Source of the DNA: a virus
IMG/VR virus record: IMGVR_UViG_3300045963_000153
Coordinates: 64,001 to 85,679 of that record
Direction: 5' to 3' (one strand)
DNA length: 21,679 nucleotides
Part shown: positions 1-8,287 of the stretch, in pieces
Layout of the letters: every line of letters starts with the position of its first letter
How positions within the stretch are numbered: position 1 is the stretch's first letter
Notes under the pieces: model-generated
Told to the model about the DNA's origin: nothing
Databases searched by the model: none
What the model saw: only the letters and a program-made list of their open reading frames with translations
Made by a program: the position numbers and the translations under genes

Positions 1-32
1 CAATTAATAACAATAATATTTCTCCGAGGTAA
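1..32 (+). CDS. 3' end of an upstream virion gene (partial)
   Basis: Reading frame 3 gives an Asn-rich tail (I-N-N-N-N-I-S-P-R) ending at TAA 30-32, seven bases before the next start. The composition resembles the Asn-rich protein that follows, so this is probably the end of a structural gene. Frame 1 is also open and ends at a TGA overlapping the next ATG (40-42), so the frame choice is a judgement. Too little is present to assign a function. Confidence 0.35.
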   Translation, partial: INNNNISPR

Positions 33-38
33 TAAATT

Positions 39-1145
39 ATGAGTGGTAGTAGAGTAGCAAGTGGTGCAGTAAGTGGAGCAGCAAGTGGAGCCGCTATTGG
101 TGGTCCTTGGGGTGCTTTAATTGGTGGAGCTATTGGTGGTATTGGTGGAGCTTTATCTCCAGACGATGTTCCAACAGATCAATTTAATAATATTGCAATT
201 CCAGATTTAGTAGATGCAGCTAAAAAAATTCAGTATCAAAAATACATGGCCGGAGATACTTATAATCCTCAATTGCTATCAAGACAGGCAGTTGAAGATA
301 GTTTAGTTAATCAAATTAATGAAAATCCTGAAAATAAACAAAAACAACAAGTAGCATTAAATGCATATCAACAATTAATGAATAATGGTCTTGGTGGTTC
401 TCAAGGTAAACTTGATTTAGAAACTGCCAGAACTCTTGCCGCTCAAGATGCTACAGCTCGTAACGCATCTTTAATGCAAAAATTTCAACAAATGGGGCAA
501 GGGCCAGCTTCTGGTGCATCTCTTGCCGCTCAATTAGCTTCAAATCAAAATTCAAATCAGAACGAATATATGCAAAATCTTCAAGCATCTGCAAATGCAG
601 CAAATGCTCGCCAAGGCGCAATTGGTCAATATGCACAATTAGCTTCGGGTATTCGTGGTCAAGATTATAATACACTTGCAGCAAATACCGCAGCAAATAA
701 TCAAGCTCGTATGTTTGATATTGCAAATAGTACTCAAAGAGATCAAGGAAATAAAAATATGATTAATATGGGTAATATGGCAAATATTAATCGTAGTTGG
801 CAACAACAAGATAGAAATGTTGATCAATATAATAATCAACAAAATCTTGGATTTAATGCATTACAACAAAATTTTGCAAATCATATGGGATTAGCTAATG
901 CACAATATGGTGCAGCTAATAATCAAAACCAAGCAAATGCTCAAAACTTCTCCAATATTACTGGAGGAATTACTCAAGCTGCTGGCGCATATGGACAATA
1001 TCAAAATAATCAAGACCAATTAGCGGCATATAATAATAGAACAAATGCAATAACTAGTGGCAATCAAATAAATGCATTAAATAACATGAGAATAAGAAAT
1101 AATAATCTTCCAAATATGAATGATAATACGGAAGCTGTTGTTTAA
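39..1145 (+). CDS. Asn/Gln-rich internal virion protein with glycine zipper
   Basis: A 368-residue protein, start ATG with GAGG nine bases upstream. Residues 8-38 form a Gly/Ala glycine-zipper segment (repeated small-xxx-small pattern, G-A-L-I-G-G-A-I-G-G), the kind of sequence that inserts into or packs within membranes. The rest is low-complexity and helical in character, and unusually rich in Asn (about 58) and Gln (about 47) by hand count, mostly AAT and CAA codons. No enzymatic motif is visible. It heads a tight run with a transglycosylase-containing protein and another glycine-zipper protein. This matches the layout of podovirus core/ejection proteins (T7 gp14-gp15-gp16 or P22 gp7-gp20-gp16), which leave the capsid ahead of DNA and build a channel across the envelope. 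The role is inferred from composition and neighbours, not from a family signature. Confidence 0.7.
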   Translation: MSGSRVASGAVSGAASGAAIGGPWGALIGGAIGGIGGALSPDDVPTDQFNNIAIPDLVDAAKKIQYQKYMAGDTYNPQLLSRQAVEDSLVNQINENPENKQKQQVALNAYQQLMNNGLGGSQGKLDLETARTLAAQDATARNASLMQKFQQMGQGPASGASLAAQLASNQNSNQNEYMQNLQASANAANARQGAIGQYAQLASGIRGQDYNTLAANTAANNQARMFDIANSTQRDQGNKNMINMGNMANINRSWQQQDRNVDQYNNQQNLGFNALQQNFANHMGLANAQYGAANNQNQANAQNFSNITGGITQAAGAYGQYQNNQDQLAAYNNRTNAITSGNQINALNNMRIRNNNLPNMNDNTEAVV

Positions 1146-1162
1146 TTTAAGGATAAAATAAA

Positions 1163-4100
1163 ATGGCAAAAACACTTTACGATTACTTTAGTGGTTTACA
1201 AGATTTGGGAATGCCTGACGAAGATATTGTTAGTCATGCTCATGATACATTAAGTAATATTGTTGGAAAACAAGTTCCAACAGAAGATCTTCCTTTATCT
1301 TCTAGTGATTTGTCTGGTGTTTCTTCGCCAGAATTGGATTTAGCAAAAGCATCTGCAAATAGATTAAATAAATACGGTGATAATAAATCATTTAATAATA
1401 TTTTTAATAAAAATGATTATTCTTCTCCTGCAGATATTTATAATAAAATTAAAGAAAATTCTACTTCTAAACTTCCAGAAGAAGTTCTTTCTGATGAAGT
1501 ACAACGTTATGCTGCTGGTAGAAATACAAAAAGTCCAATTATTCCAGCAAAAATGGATGCAAAAGTTAAATCATATATTCCAGAAGAATTAGATGCATTA
1601 AAATCTAAAATTGCAGAACTTGGAAATAAAACAAAAGAAGCTGTAAAACCAATTATTGATACAGCAGCAGAAGATGCTAAATATGCTAATGTTAAAGATA
1701 TTGAAGATCCTTTAACTGCAGCAATGAATAAAATTAAAGGTCTTAGTGGTGATACTTTAGAATCATTTAAATCTGGTCTTGGTAAAGGCGCAAATGCTCT
1801 TGGTGAATATTTACCTTCCGTTGGTAGTGCTTATAGTTATGCTAAAAGTACTCAGGATGCGAATAATCTTTTAAATCCAGAACAAGACGAAACATGGCAA
1901 GAAAAACTTGGACATGGTATGAGAATGGTTGGTCATGCTGGTGAAGCTGCTTCTGTTCCCATTGCTGTTGGAACTGGTGGATTTGGTACTCCTGCGGCTT
2001 TGGTTTCTGGTATTGGTGGTGGCGCATTAGATCTTGGTGGTAGTTTATTAGAATCATATGGAAAAAATCAAAGACCACAACAAATTGATAAAAAAGTTTA
2101 TAATGGTCCAGTTGGTCCTTTTCCAAAAAATCCAAATGATATAGATGTATTGGAAGGTAGATCTTTAGAAGATTTAAAAAAAGAATTGGCTCCTAATCGT
2201 GGTCCTGCTGGTGAATTTGATAAAGAAGATGCAATACCAAAACCATCTCCAGCAGAATTTAAATCCGCTTTAATTGATGCTGCAAAAAAACACGGTAGAG
2301 ATCCTGCTGAAGTTTTATCACACGCATTTGTAGAATCTTCTTTAGATCCAACAGCAGAAAATAATGGTGCATATGGCCCATTTCAAGTTAGAAAAGCGGC
2401 TTTTAGTGATTTACAAAAAGCATATCCAAAGAAATATGGAAACCTATCTGTAGAAGATCTTAGTAAACCAGAAAATATGAAAACTGGAATTGAAGCTGGT
2501 ATGGATTATTTTGATTTATTAAAAAAACAAAATCCAAACCTTCAACATGATGAAATTTTAAGAGCATTTAATCAGGGTGCTCGTGGTAAAGATAAAGATG
2601 ATGCTTTTGATTATTTAGATAAAGTTCAAGGAAATATTCCTAAATTTCAAAAACTTTTAGCAAGTAATCCTAATCGTGGTCCTGCTAGTACAGAAAATCC
2701 AAATCAAATTACGGATGATCAAATTGAAGAACTAAAAAAACAAGGAAAAATTCCTAATATAGAAGAAAATGAATATGCAGATAATGAATCTTCACAAAAT
2801 TCTGAAGAATCTGATGAAGAGGCACAACCAAATAAAGAATTGAGCAAGAATGAAAAAATATTGGCCTTTCTTCGTTCTGGGAATGATGTCAGCAATTTGG
2901 GTGATAAAGCACCATTGCGTTTTGGTCCTTCCGCTAATCCAGTCGAATATGCTAAAAATCAAGATGACATGGGTAAATTGATGGCATTAAAATCTGCATA
3001 TGATAAATCGCAATTACCACAAAAAGAACCAGCTATTCCTGTAGATGCTGAACAAGAAATTCAAAAACAATCTCAACCAGATATTCTTCAAAAATCAATT
3101 GACGGACAAGTACAGCAAGCTAAAAGTAATCGTGAAGATTATTTAAATGCTATGAAAGCTTCAAATAATAATAAATTTATTTCTGGTCTTCTTCGTGGTG
3201 CTCAACAAGCATCTACTGGTTTAGCTGGTATGGGTTCACATGCTGTTGCTAAAAATGAATCAGATAAAGCACTAGCCGATTTACAAGAATCTTCAAATGC
3301 TCCAATTGATCAACTTAAAAACAAAATGGCGTTTGATAAAGAAGATCCGGCTAATCCACAAGCTGAAAATTTAAGACAAATTATTAAAGCTACTTTTGAA
3401 AAAGCAGGTTTAAAATCTCCAGATTTATCTGCACTTGGATATAATGATATTGTTAAAAATAATTCTCTATTTGAAAAAATTGCGGATAGAGAACTTGATC
3501 GACAATATAAAACTAGTTTATTAAGTCAGCAAATGGCTTTAAAACAAAAAGCTGCTCAAGATAAATCTGCAGATAAAGAAGATTATACAAAACAAAACCA
3601 AGTTAAAGATTTAGCTGGATTTGCTAATGGATCTTCTCGTGGTGCTCAAGAAATTAGAACTTTACATCAACAACAAAACCGTATTAATAATTTATATGGT
3701 ACTTTTAATTTACCAGAAGGATTTAATTTAGCAGAAGCAGCTAAAGATCCAAAAGCTATGCAAATATTAAAAGATCAATTAGCAAATAAGAATATGGCTC
3801 AAGTTAATGAAGCTGCAATTCAGATTTCTGGGGTTTTAAATCAAGGAAAACCTTCAGATAAAACAGTTGGCATGTTGGCACAACAAAATTTACAAAGTAC
3901 TTTAGCTAAATATAAAGGTATGTTATTTAGTGATTTACCACCAGCAAATCAACAAGATATTATTTTAAATGTAATCAGAATGGCAAATACTGCAAATAAA
4001 ATTACAGATAATCAATTAAGACAACGTATTGAAGATCAAGCTGGTTCTTTAAATATCGATCCAGAAAAACATCCTAAAGCGTATGCTGATTATCAATCTG

Positions 4101-4249
4101 TGGCAAATCAGTATGGATTAAGAAGTAATCCAAAAGAACTTCAAATTATTAAAGCTCTTATGAGTGGTGTTAAAGGTAAAAAATATACAAGGGAACAAGC
4201 TGAACAAATTTTAGATAATGGTTTAGCTAGTGGTGATATCCAACTATGA
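1163..4249 (+). CDS. Internal virion protein with lytic transglycosylase domain
   Basis: A 1028-residue protein; ATG preceded by AAGGA at nine bases. Residues about 364-490 form a soluble lytic transglycosylase (SLT, goose-lysozyme-like) domain: the catalytic Glu is E391 in F-V-E-S-S, followed by G-A-Y-G-P-F-Q-V and the F-N-Q-G-A-R-G segment equivalent to the family's YN-G motif. This domain cleaves the MurNAc-GlcNAc bond of peptidoglycan. The domain is bracketed by two copies of the linker P-N-R-G-P-A (344-349 and 503-508), encoded by identical 19-nt DNA. A Gly-rich hydrophobic segment lies at about 255-300. A strongly acidic linker lies at about 520-560, and the C-terminal half is helical and Gln/Lys-rich. 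Size and architecture resemble T7 gp16-type ejection proteins that open the cell wall during DNA entry. The stop overlaps the next start (ATGA). Confidence 0.82.
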   Translation: MAKTLYDYFSGLQDLGMPDEDIVSHAHDTLSNIVGKQVPTEDLPLSSSDLSGVSSPELDLAKASANRLNKYGDNKSFNNIFNKNDYSSPADIYNKIKENSTSKLPEEVLSDEVQRYAAGRNTKSPIIPAKMDAKVKSYIPEELDALKSKIAELGNKTKEAVKPIIDTAAEDAKYANVKDIEDPLTAAMNKIKGLSGDTLESFKSGLGKGANALGEYLPSVGSAYSYAKSTQDANNLLNPEQDETWQEKLGHGMRMVGHAGEAASVPIAVGTGGFGTPAALVSGIGGGALDLGGSLLESYGKNQRPQQIDKKVYNGPVGPFPKNPNDIDVLEGRSLEDLKKELAPNRGPAGEFDKEDAIPKPSPAEFKSALIDAAKKHGRDPAEVLSHAFVESSLDPTAENNGAYGPFQVRKAAFSDLQKAYPKKYGNLSVEDLSKPENMKTGIEAGMDYFDLLKKQNPNLQHDEILRAFNQGARGKDKDDAFDYLDKVQGNIPKFQKLLASNPNRGPASTENPNQITDDQIEELKKQGKIPNIEENEYADNESSQNSEESDEEAQPNKELSKNEKILAFLRSGNDVSNLGDKAPLRFGPSANPVEYAKNQDDMGKLMALKSAYDKSQLPQKEPAIPVDAEQEIQKQSQPDILQKSIDGQVQQAKSNREDYLNAMKASNNNKFISGLLRGAQQASTGLAGMGSHAVAKNESDKALADLQESSNAPIDQLKNKMAFDKEDPANPQAENLRQIIKATFEKAGLKSPDLSALGYNDIVKNNSLFEKIADRELDRQYKTSLLSQQMALKQKAAQDKSADKEDYTKQNQVKDLAGFANGSSRGAQEIRTLHQQQNRINNLYGTFNLPEGFNLAEAAKDPKAMQILKDQLANKNMAQVNEAAIQISGVLNQGKPSDKTVGMLAQQNLQSTLAKYKGMLFSDLPPANQQDIILNVIRMANTANKITDNQLRQRIEDQAGSLNIDPEKHPKAYADYQSVANQYGLRSNPKELQIIKALMSGVKGKKYTREQAEQILDNGLASGDIQL
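2191..2209 (+). repeat. 19-nt direct repeat, left copy
   Basis: The 19-nt sequence beginning TCCTAATCGTGG is identical to 2668-2686 and encodes P-N-R-G-P-A at residues 344-349 of the virion protein. It lies immediately before the SLT domain. The flanking bases differ on both sides, so the identity stops sharply. Confidence 0.9.
2668..2686 (+). repeat. 19-nt direct repeat, right copy
   Basis: Exact copy of 2191-2209, encoding P-N-R-G-P-A at residues 503-508, just after the SLT domain. The two copies are 477 nt (159 codons) apart, in the same frame, so recombination between them would remove the catalytic domain cleanly. Confidence 0.9.
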
Positions 4250-6015
4250 AAGAACTAGAACATTTATCATCTAAAGATTTAGACCGTTTATTAAATTCTG
4301 GAAAAGAAGAAGCTCCAAGTATTGCACCAGTTGTAATACCCGAGCATTCTGAATTACCAACACCAGAACAAAAAGATCCCGGTCTTGTTCATGATCTTTT
4401 ATTAAATGCTGGTCAGGGTGCTACTCTTGGATTTGGTGATGAAATTTTAGGTGGAGTACAGGCTCTTGCTAATACTGCCAGTGGTAAATCTAAATTAGAA
4501 AATTTACTTGATACATATCGTAAATACCAAAAAGAAAATGAGAAGGGTGTTGAAGAATCTTTACAAAGACATCCAGTATTAGGAACTGGAGCACAATTAG
4601 CTGGTGGATTACTTATTCCCGGAGCAGGAACGCTTGGAGCAATTGGTGAAGGTGCTACAGCATTACAAGCAGCAAAAACTGGTGCCAAAGCTGGAGCTGT
4701 AATGGGCGGTCTAGCTGGTATTGGTGGATCTAAAGAAACTCTTGGTAATATTCCCGGTTTATTAGAAGAGGGAGCTAAAGGTGCTGGTATTGGTGCTTTA
4801 ACTGGTGGAGCATTAAGTGGTATTTCTAGAGGTATTGGAAATTATGCAAGCAAAGTTGTTTCTGATAGTCCAGAATTAGAAAGAGATGTTACCGCTTTTA
4901 GAGAAGGATTAGCTGGAAATAAAACTTCAGGAAAAACTGGACCACAAACAATATTAGCTGATATTCGTGATAAAGTTAATAGTGCATCAGAACAAATTTT
5001 AAAACCAGCAAAACAAGCAGCAGAAGAGTATGGTAAAGCTGTTGAATCTGCTACAGGAACATTAACTGGAGATAATCTAGATAATTTTACAAATACTTTA
5101 ATTGATAATATTGATGTATTGCCAACAAAATTTAAACCAAAACAAACTGAAGATGGTGAATTTATTGTTAGGGGATTACCAGAATTAGAAAATATTCTTA
5201 ATGGTAACGGAACTGCTCGTGATTTAAAAACTCTTCAAATTAAATTGAGAGATCAACTTGGTAGCATGGAATATGGTGATGCCAATAAAGGTAAGTTAAA
5301 ACAAATTTTAGAAGAAACTTCTAACGGATTACAATCATTAATTCCACCAGAAAAACTTGCAGAATTAAATCAAAAATATTCTGGAGCATTTTCTATCCCA
5401 GAACAATTGTTAGGTAAAAAATTATCAGGAATTAGTTATAATGATAGAGCACCCGAAGTTCAAGATGCTTTAAATCAACTTGTTGGTAAAGTTGGATATG
5501 GTAACGTTCCAGGTCACGAAGCAAGACAAACACTTAATGATATTATTAAAACTGGTGTAGATTTTGCAAATAAAAATCCAGAATATCAATTTGATTCTAA
5601 AGGTGTAAATGATTTAATTAGTCAAGCTGGTAGAAAAATGGCAGCAATTGGGGCAAGTAGTGGTTTATCAGGTAAACTTGGTGCTGAGACTGGTAAAGTC
5701 AATCCATTTGAAGCAGTAGCAAATCTATCTAGTAATCGTGCTGGTTTTGCAAATACTATAGGTAGAATTGCATCAAGTCCAGTTAGTCCATACGGTATGG
5801 CTACGGCGGCAGAACCGACTTTACTTTCTGCAGCAAATACATTAAAAAATGTTCCGGGATTAAGTAAACTTGGACAAACTTTGGAAGATTCAATTAATAA
5901 CAAGAGCAGCGTTGCTAAAAATGCTGCAATGATGGCAATTATGCAAAATCCTGCAGCAAGAAAAGCTTTGGGAGTAAATATTAAAGAACAAGAACACGAA
6001 GAAGGAACTAAATGA
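4246..6015 (+). CDS. Glycine-zipper internal virion / DNA ejection protein
   Basis: A 589-residue protein whose ATG overlaps the previous stop as ATGA. Near residues 55-72 is a G-x-T-L-G-F-G-D-E-I-L-G-G segment, a pattern I associate with phage internal virion and DNA-transfer proteins. Residues about 115-200 are a long series of Gly/Ala-rich hydrophobic stretches (for example G-A-G-I-G-A-L-T-G-G-A-L-S-G), strongly glycine-zipper-like. The C-terminal two thirds is mainly helical with no recognisable catalytic motif. Together with the two proteins before it, it forms a three-protein set expected to be ejected and to assemble across the cell envelope. It could instead be a tail-tube or scaffold component. 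The membrane-active segments and gene order favour ejection. Confidence 0.68.
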   Translation: MKELEHLSSKDLDRLLNSGKEEAPSIAPVVIPEHSELPTPEQKDPGLVHDLLLNAGQGATLGFGDEILGGVQALANTASGKSKLENLLDTYRKYQKENEKGVEESLQRHPVLGTGAQLAGGLLIPGAGTLGAIGEGATALQAAKTGAKAGAVMGGLAGIGGSKETLGNIPGLLEEGAKGAGIGALTGGALSGISRGIGNYASKVVSDSPELERDVTAFREGLAGNKTSGKTGPQTILADIRDKVNSASEQILKPAKQAAEEYGKAVESATGTLTGDNLDNFTNTLIDNIDVLPTKFKPKQTEDGEFIVRGLPELENILNGNGTARDLKTLQIKLRDQLGSMEYGDANKGKLKQILEETSNGLQSLIPPEKLAELNQKYSGAFSIPEQLLGKKLSGISYNDRAPEVQDALNQLVGKVGYGNVPGHEARQTLNDIIKTGVDFANKNPEYQFDSKGVNDLISQAGRKMAAIGASSGLSGKLGAETGKVNPFEAVANLSSNRAGFANTIGRIASSPVSPYGMATAAEPTLLSAANTLKNVPGLSKLGQTLEDSINNKSSVAKNAAMMAIMQNPAARKALGVNIKEQEHEEGTK

Positions 6016-6016
6016 G

Positions 6017-6286
6017 ATGAAAAACACGGAAGAGTTTTTTGTAAAACTAGATAATAAAATTGATAGGCTCGAAGTATCATTAAGTGAAAACAATAAAACT
6101 CTTGCCGTATATAATACTCATCTTGAAAATCATATTAAAAGAACAGAAATCGCAGAACTGCGTTTGAATAAATTTGAAGATGAAGTGAAGCCAGCATTAG
6201 ATGCGTATAAATTTGTTGCATTTTTTTGTAAAGCGATTATTCCTGTTTGTGCTATTATTGGCATTTATCTTAGATTTAAAAATTAA
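6017..6286 (+). CDS. Small coiled-coil protein with C-terminal membrane segment
   Basis: An 89-residue protein one base after the previous stop; GAAGGA lies about ten bases upstream of the ATG. Residues 1-60 are charged with a heptad-like pattern (L-D-N-K-I-D-R-L-E, then L-R-L-N-K-F-E-D-E-V). Residues about 65-85 are a single hydrophobic segment (F-V-A-F-F-C-K-A-I-I-P-V-C-A-I-I-G-I-Y-L) followed by R-F-K-N. This amphipathic-helix-plus-one-transmembrane plan resembles XhlA/haemolysin-type holin-associated proteins, and such genes commonly sit after structural genes in phages. No endolysin lies beside it, so a lysis role is only a suggestion. It is the last rightward gene. Confidence 0.62.
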   Translation: MKNTEEFFVKLDNKIDRLEVSLSENNKTLAVYNTHLENHIKRTEIAELRLNKFEDEVKPALDAYKFVAFFCKAIIPVCAIIGIYLRFKN

Positions 6287-6721
6287 TTATTTTTTGACAA
6301 TATTACCTTTTTTATTAAGATAACCAAGCTGTTTTAAAGTATCTAAATTTTCAAATTTAATAATATTATCATCTTCAATTGTCTTCCCCATTGCATCTTC
6401 TAATGTAGAATCATCGTTCATTGCTTTTTTTCTAGTCAGAATATCTCTATTCCTTGCATTATTTCTATCACCACAATCTTTTTTTAATGCTGGTGTATTA
6501 TGTAAATTGTTACTTAAATCTTCTCGATCTAGTGTATCGTGTACATACTCAGATGTAAATTTATTAAGCCACTCTAATTCTTCATATGTAAGTTTATGGA
6601 GATAATCAAAATCTAATAAATCTGTTCTAGTCTTTAAATTAACTCCCGGATTTAAAGCTGAGAATTTTGTTAATTCTCTCTTATTCGGGGTTTTCTTCTT
6701 TTTTCTTTTTGCTTCGTGCAT
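6287..6721 (-). CDS. Conserved-looking phage protein of unknown function
   Basis: A 144-residue, very charged protein; ATG with GAGGA about nine bases upstream. The N-terminus is basic (K-R-K-K-K-K-T-P-N-K-R). It is followed by A-L-N-P-G-V-N-L-K-T-R, then D-F-D-Y-L and E-E-L-E-W-L-N-K-F. These segments look like a compact helical domain I have seen in uncharacterised phage proteins but cannot name. The C-terminus is lysine-rich. It overlaps the 3' end of the upstream gene by 41 nt and is the last leftward gene. Its stop codon directly abuts the stop of the convergent gene. Confidence 0.6.
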   Translation of the reverse strand: MHEAKRKKKKTPNKRELTKFSALNPGVNLKTRTDLLDFDYLHKLTYEELEWLNKFTSEYVHDTLDREDLSNNLHNTPALKKDCGDRNNARNRDILTRKKAMNDDSTLEDAMGKTIEDDNIIKFENLDTLKQLGYLNKKGNIVKK

Positions 6722-7358
6722 TATTAAATTCCTCGTTGTTTAATAGCATCATGCTACCAACATTATTAAAATACTTCGCAACACTTTCATCTACACAATA
6801 ATATTCTAATTCTTTGTCGTACTTAAATACATTTTTATGATCGATAAATAAAACCATTAATTGATCAAAAATTACATAAGAACAACTAGACTTTGATTTA
6901 GAATAACACCATTTGTCATATAGATTATATAAGTAAACTTTTTTTAAATTGTATTTACCAGACTTAATATTAAAAGCATCCATAAACGCTTTGATATGTT
7001 TTTGATAATGTTTACTTTTTGTTGGATTTTTAGATTTTTTAGTATTATCTGCAATCAATTTAATAATTATTGCTAGATTTTTATTGATATAAAATTTATT
7101 ATATTTACAAGGTAGGAATCTTTTAATCCTTGTAGTAACATTTTTATCGGTAAGTTTTAAACTACTTTTGTTTTTATAAGACCATTTACGAAATAGTTGT
7201 GTTAAAGCACTTGCTGTTATTTCATTATCGCCAGATTCAAGATTAAAATTAACAAGGAATGACATTACAGGATCTTCAACTTCAATAGTTTCAGAAGATA
7301 TGCCACTTATTGCATCTAATAACTCTGCTTCCGAATAAAGTTGCCGTTTATTATTCAT
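6681..7358 (-). CDS. Protein with two tandem winged-helix-like repeats
   Basis: A 225-residue protein not assignable to a named family. It contains an internal duplication: residues 34-66 and 125-157 align without gaps (F-L/M-x-x-F-N-L/I-x-S-G, then L-x-x-L-F/Y-x-K-W-x-Y), with 11 of 33 positions identical by eye. The L-Y-x-L-Y-x-K-W-C part resembles the winged-helix module at the C-terminus of P4-type and D5-type primases, which suggests DNA binding; this is inference. The C-terminal tail is basic (R-S-K-K-K-K). The start ATG overlaps the stop of the upstream homing endonuclease by 8 nt and lacks a clear Shine-Dalgarno sequence, so translation may depend on coupling. Confidence 0.6.
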   Translation of the reverse strand: MNNKRQLYSEAELLDAISGISSETIEVEDPVMSFLVNFNLESGDNEITASALTQLFRKWSYKNKSSLKLTDKNVTTRIKRFLPCKYNKFYINKNLAIIIKLIADNTKKSKNPTKSKHYQKHIKAFMDAFNIKSGKYNLKKVYLYNLYDKWCYSKSKSSCSYVIFDQLMVLFIDHKNVFKYDKELEYYCVDESVAKYFNNVGSMMLLNNEEFNNARSKKKKEENPE

Positions 7359-7860
7359 ATATAATTTTATTTGGAAAATTTAAACAAGCAAATTCCTTAA
7401 AAAATTCAAATGCAGCTTTATCATAAGCAATTGCCGCTTCTTCTGGTGTATTAAAATAACCCAAATGTTTGTTTATTAATCTAGCTTGCCAAGGTTTTTT
7501 TCTGTGCGTATCATTTTTTTTTCTAACACCTTTATACCCACTACTATTATCTTTTCTTTTTTTACTATTTGCGCTATTTTCCGAAGTAGTTGCTTCTCTT
7601 AAATTATTCCATTTGTTATTAGATCTGTTTCTATCTTTATGATCTACAGTTTTAGGCATTGATCCAGTCATATATAAAAAAGCCAATATATGTGCTGGAT
7701 ATCTTTTACTATCAATTGATATGGTAATATAATCACGGTCAGTTTTATAACTACAAATTTTTCCGGTATTTCTTCGTGTAAAAATACCAGTATTAGAATT
7801 ATAATCAATAACTTGTTTTAATCTTTTTTGTGTTAAATCATTTTTAGAATTGTATTCCAA
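7351..7860 (-). CDS. HNH homing endonuclease with AP2 DNA-binding domain
   Basis: A 169-residue protein when started at TTG 7860, which has a perfect GGAGG five bases upstream (7866-7870). An in-frame TTG at 7902 would add 14 residues but has no ribosome binding site. The N-terminal half is an HNH nuclease (HNH_3-like): H57, D73-H74, then N-N-L-R-E-A-T and further Asn residues. Residues about 107-163 are an AP2-type domain (S-G-Y-K-G-V-R, W-Q-A-R-L, G-Y-F-N-T-P-E-E-A-A-I-A-Y-D-x-A-A). HNH-AP2 proteins are mobile endonucleases that cut alleles lacking them and spread by repair. It overlaps the 3' end of the upstream gene by 17 nt and the next start by 8 nt, so it sits within a translated run rather than in an intron. 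Confidence 0.88.
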   Translation of the reverse strand: MEYNSKNDLTQKRLKQVIDYNSNTGIFTRRNTGKICSYKTDRDYITISIDSKRYPAHILAFLYMTGSMPKTVDHKDRNRSNNKWNNLREATTSENSANSKKRKDNSSGYKGVRKKNDTHRKKPWQARLINKHLGYFNTPEEAAIAYDKAAFEFFKEFACLNFPNKIIYE

Positions 7861-8287
7861 ACGAACCTCCAATTGTTTTATTGTTAAGCCCCCAAACTCC
7901 AAAAATTATTGGACCAATTAAATTTCTACTAATACTTGCACCATAAACTAACGTTGTAGTTCCTGCATCAATTCCTGCAAGTAAACTAATATTAAGGCTT
8001 GGTGTCATTGCAATTGTAACTTTACTACTATCTTGTTTAATATCAGTTTTAGTGGTAGAATTATCTTTTGTGCTAATATCCGTTTGCTTTGTAATAATCT
8101 TAGTACCATCTTTTTTAATAACAATGGTGGTTTTAGAATGATCTTCAGTTTGTTTTGTTTCTACTTTAATTTCTTTTTCAACAGTTACAATTTTAGTTTC
8201 TACACGAGCTGGTGTCATATATCGACCAGTAGCATAGGCAGCCCCAAGCAATGTAATACCTAGTAGTATATATAGTTTACTATTCAT
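7844..8287 (-). CDS. Membrane-anchored coiled-coil protein
   Basis: A 147-residue protein; its ATG overlaps the upstream stop (ATGAATAG) and AAGGA lies eleven bases upstream. Residues 4-20 (L-Y-I-L-L-G-I-T-L-L-G-A-A-Y-A) are a signal anchor. Residues about 27-90 are a charged, Thr/Lys-rich, periodic region (V-E-T-K-I-V-T-V-E-K-E-I-K-V). The C-terminal 50 residues are Gly-rich with beta-like hydrophobic strands, ending G-G-S-F-G-I-Q-F. The N-terminal anchor plus periplasmic coil recalls i-spanins (Rz), but the beta-rich ending is not typical. A role in envelope or lysis functions is possible. Function unknown. Confidence 0.6.
   Translation of the reverse strand: MNSKLYILLGITLLGAAYATGRYMTPARVETKIVTVEKEIKVETKQTEDHSKTTIVIKKDGTKIITKQTDISTKDNSTTKTDIKQDSSKVTIAMTPSLNISLLAGIDAGTTTLVYGASISRNLIGPIIFGVWGLNNKTIGGSFGIQF

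Noticed and set aside
5622-6080. 152-codon open frame on the minus strand opposite the third virion protein
   Set aside because: Its Leu/Ala/Ser-rich composition mirrors the antisense of the real Gly/Ala/Asn-rich gene; no ribosome binding site and no homologous-looking domain.
6278-6294. AAAAAT-TAATT-ATTTTT inverted repeat over the two stop codons, as a bidirectional terminator
   Set aside because: The stem is only A-T pairs (6 bp) with no GC base; such repeats are expected often in AT-rich DNA.
6293-6298. Plus-strand TTGACA at the convergent junction as a promoter
   Set aside because: It lies in coding sequence of the leftward gene and no good -10 follows at 16-18 bases.
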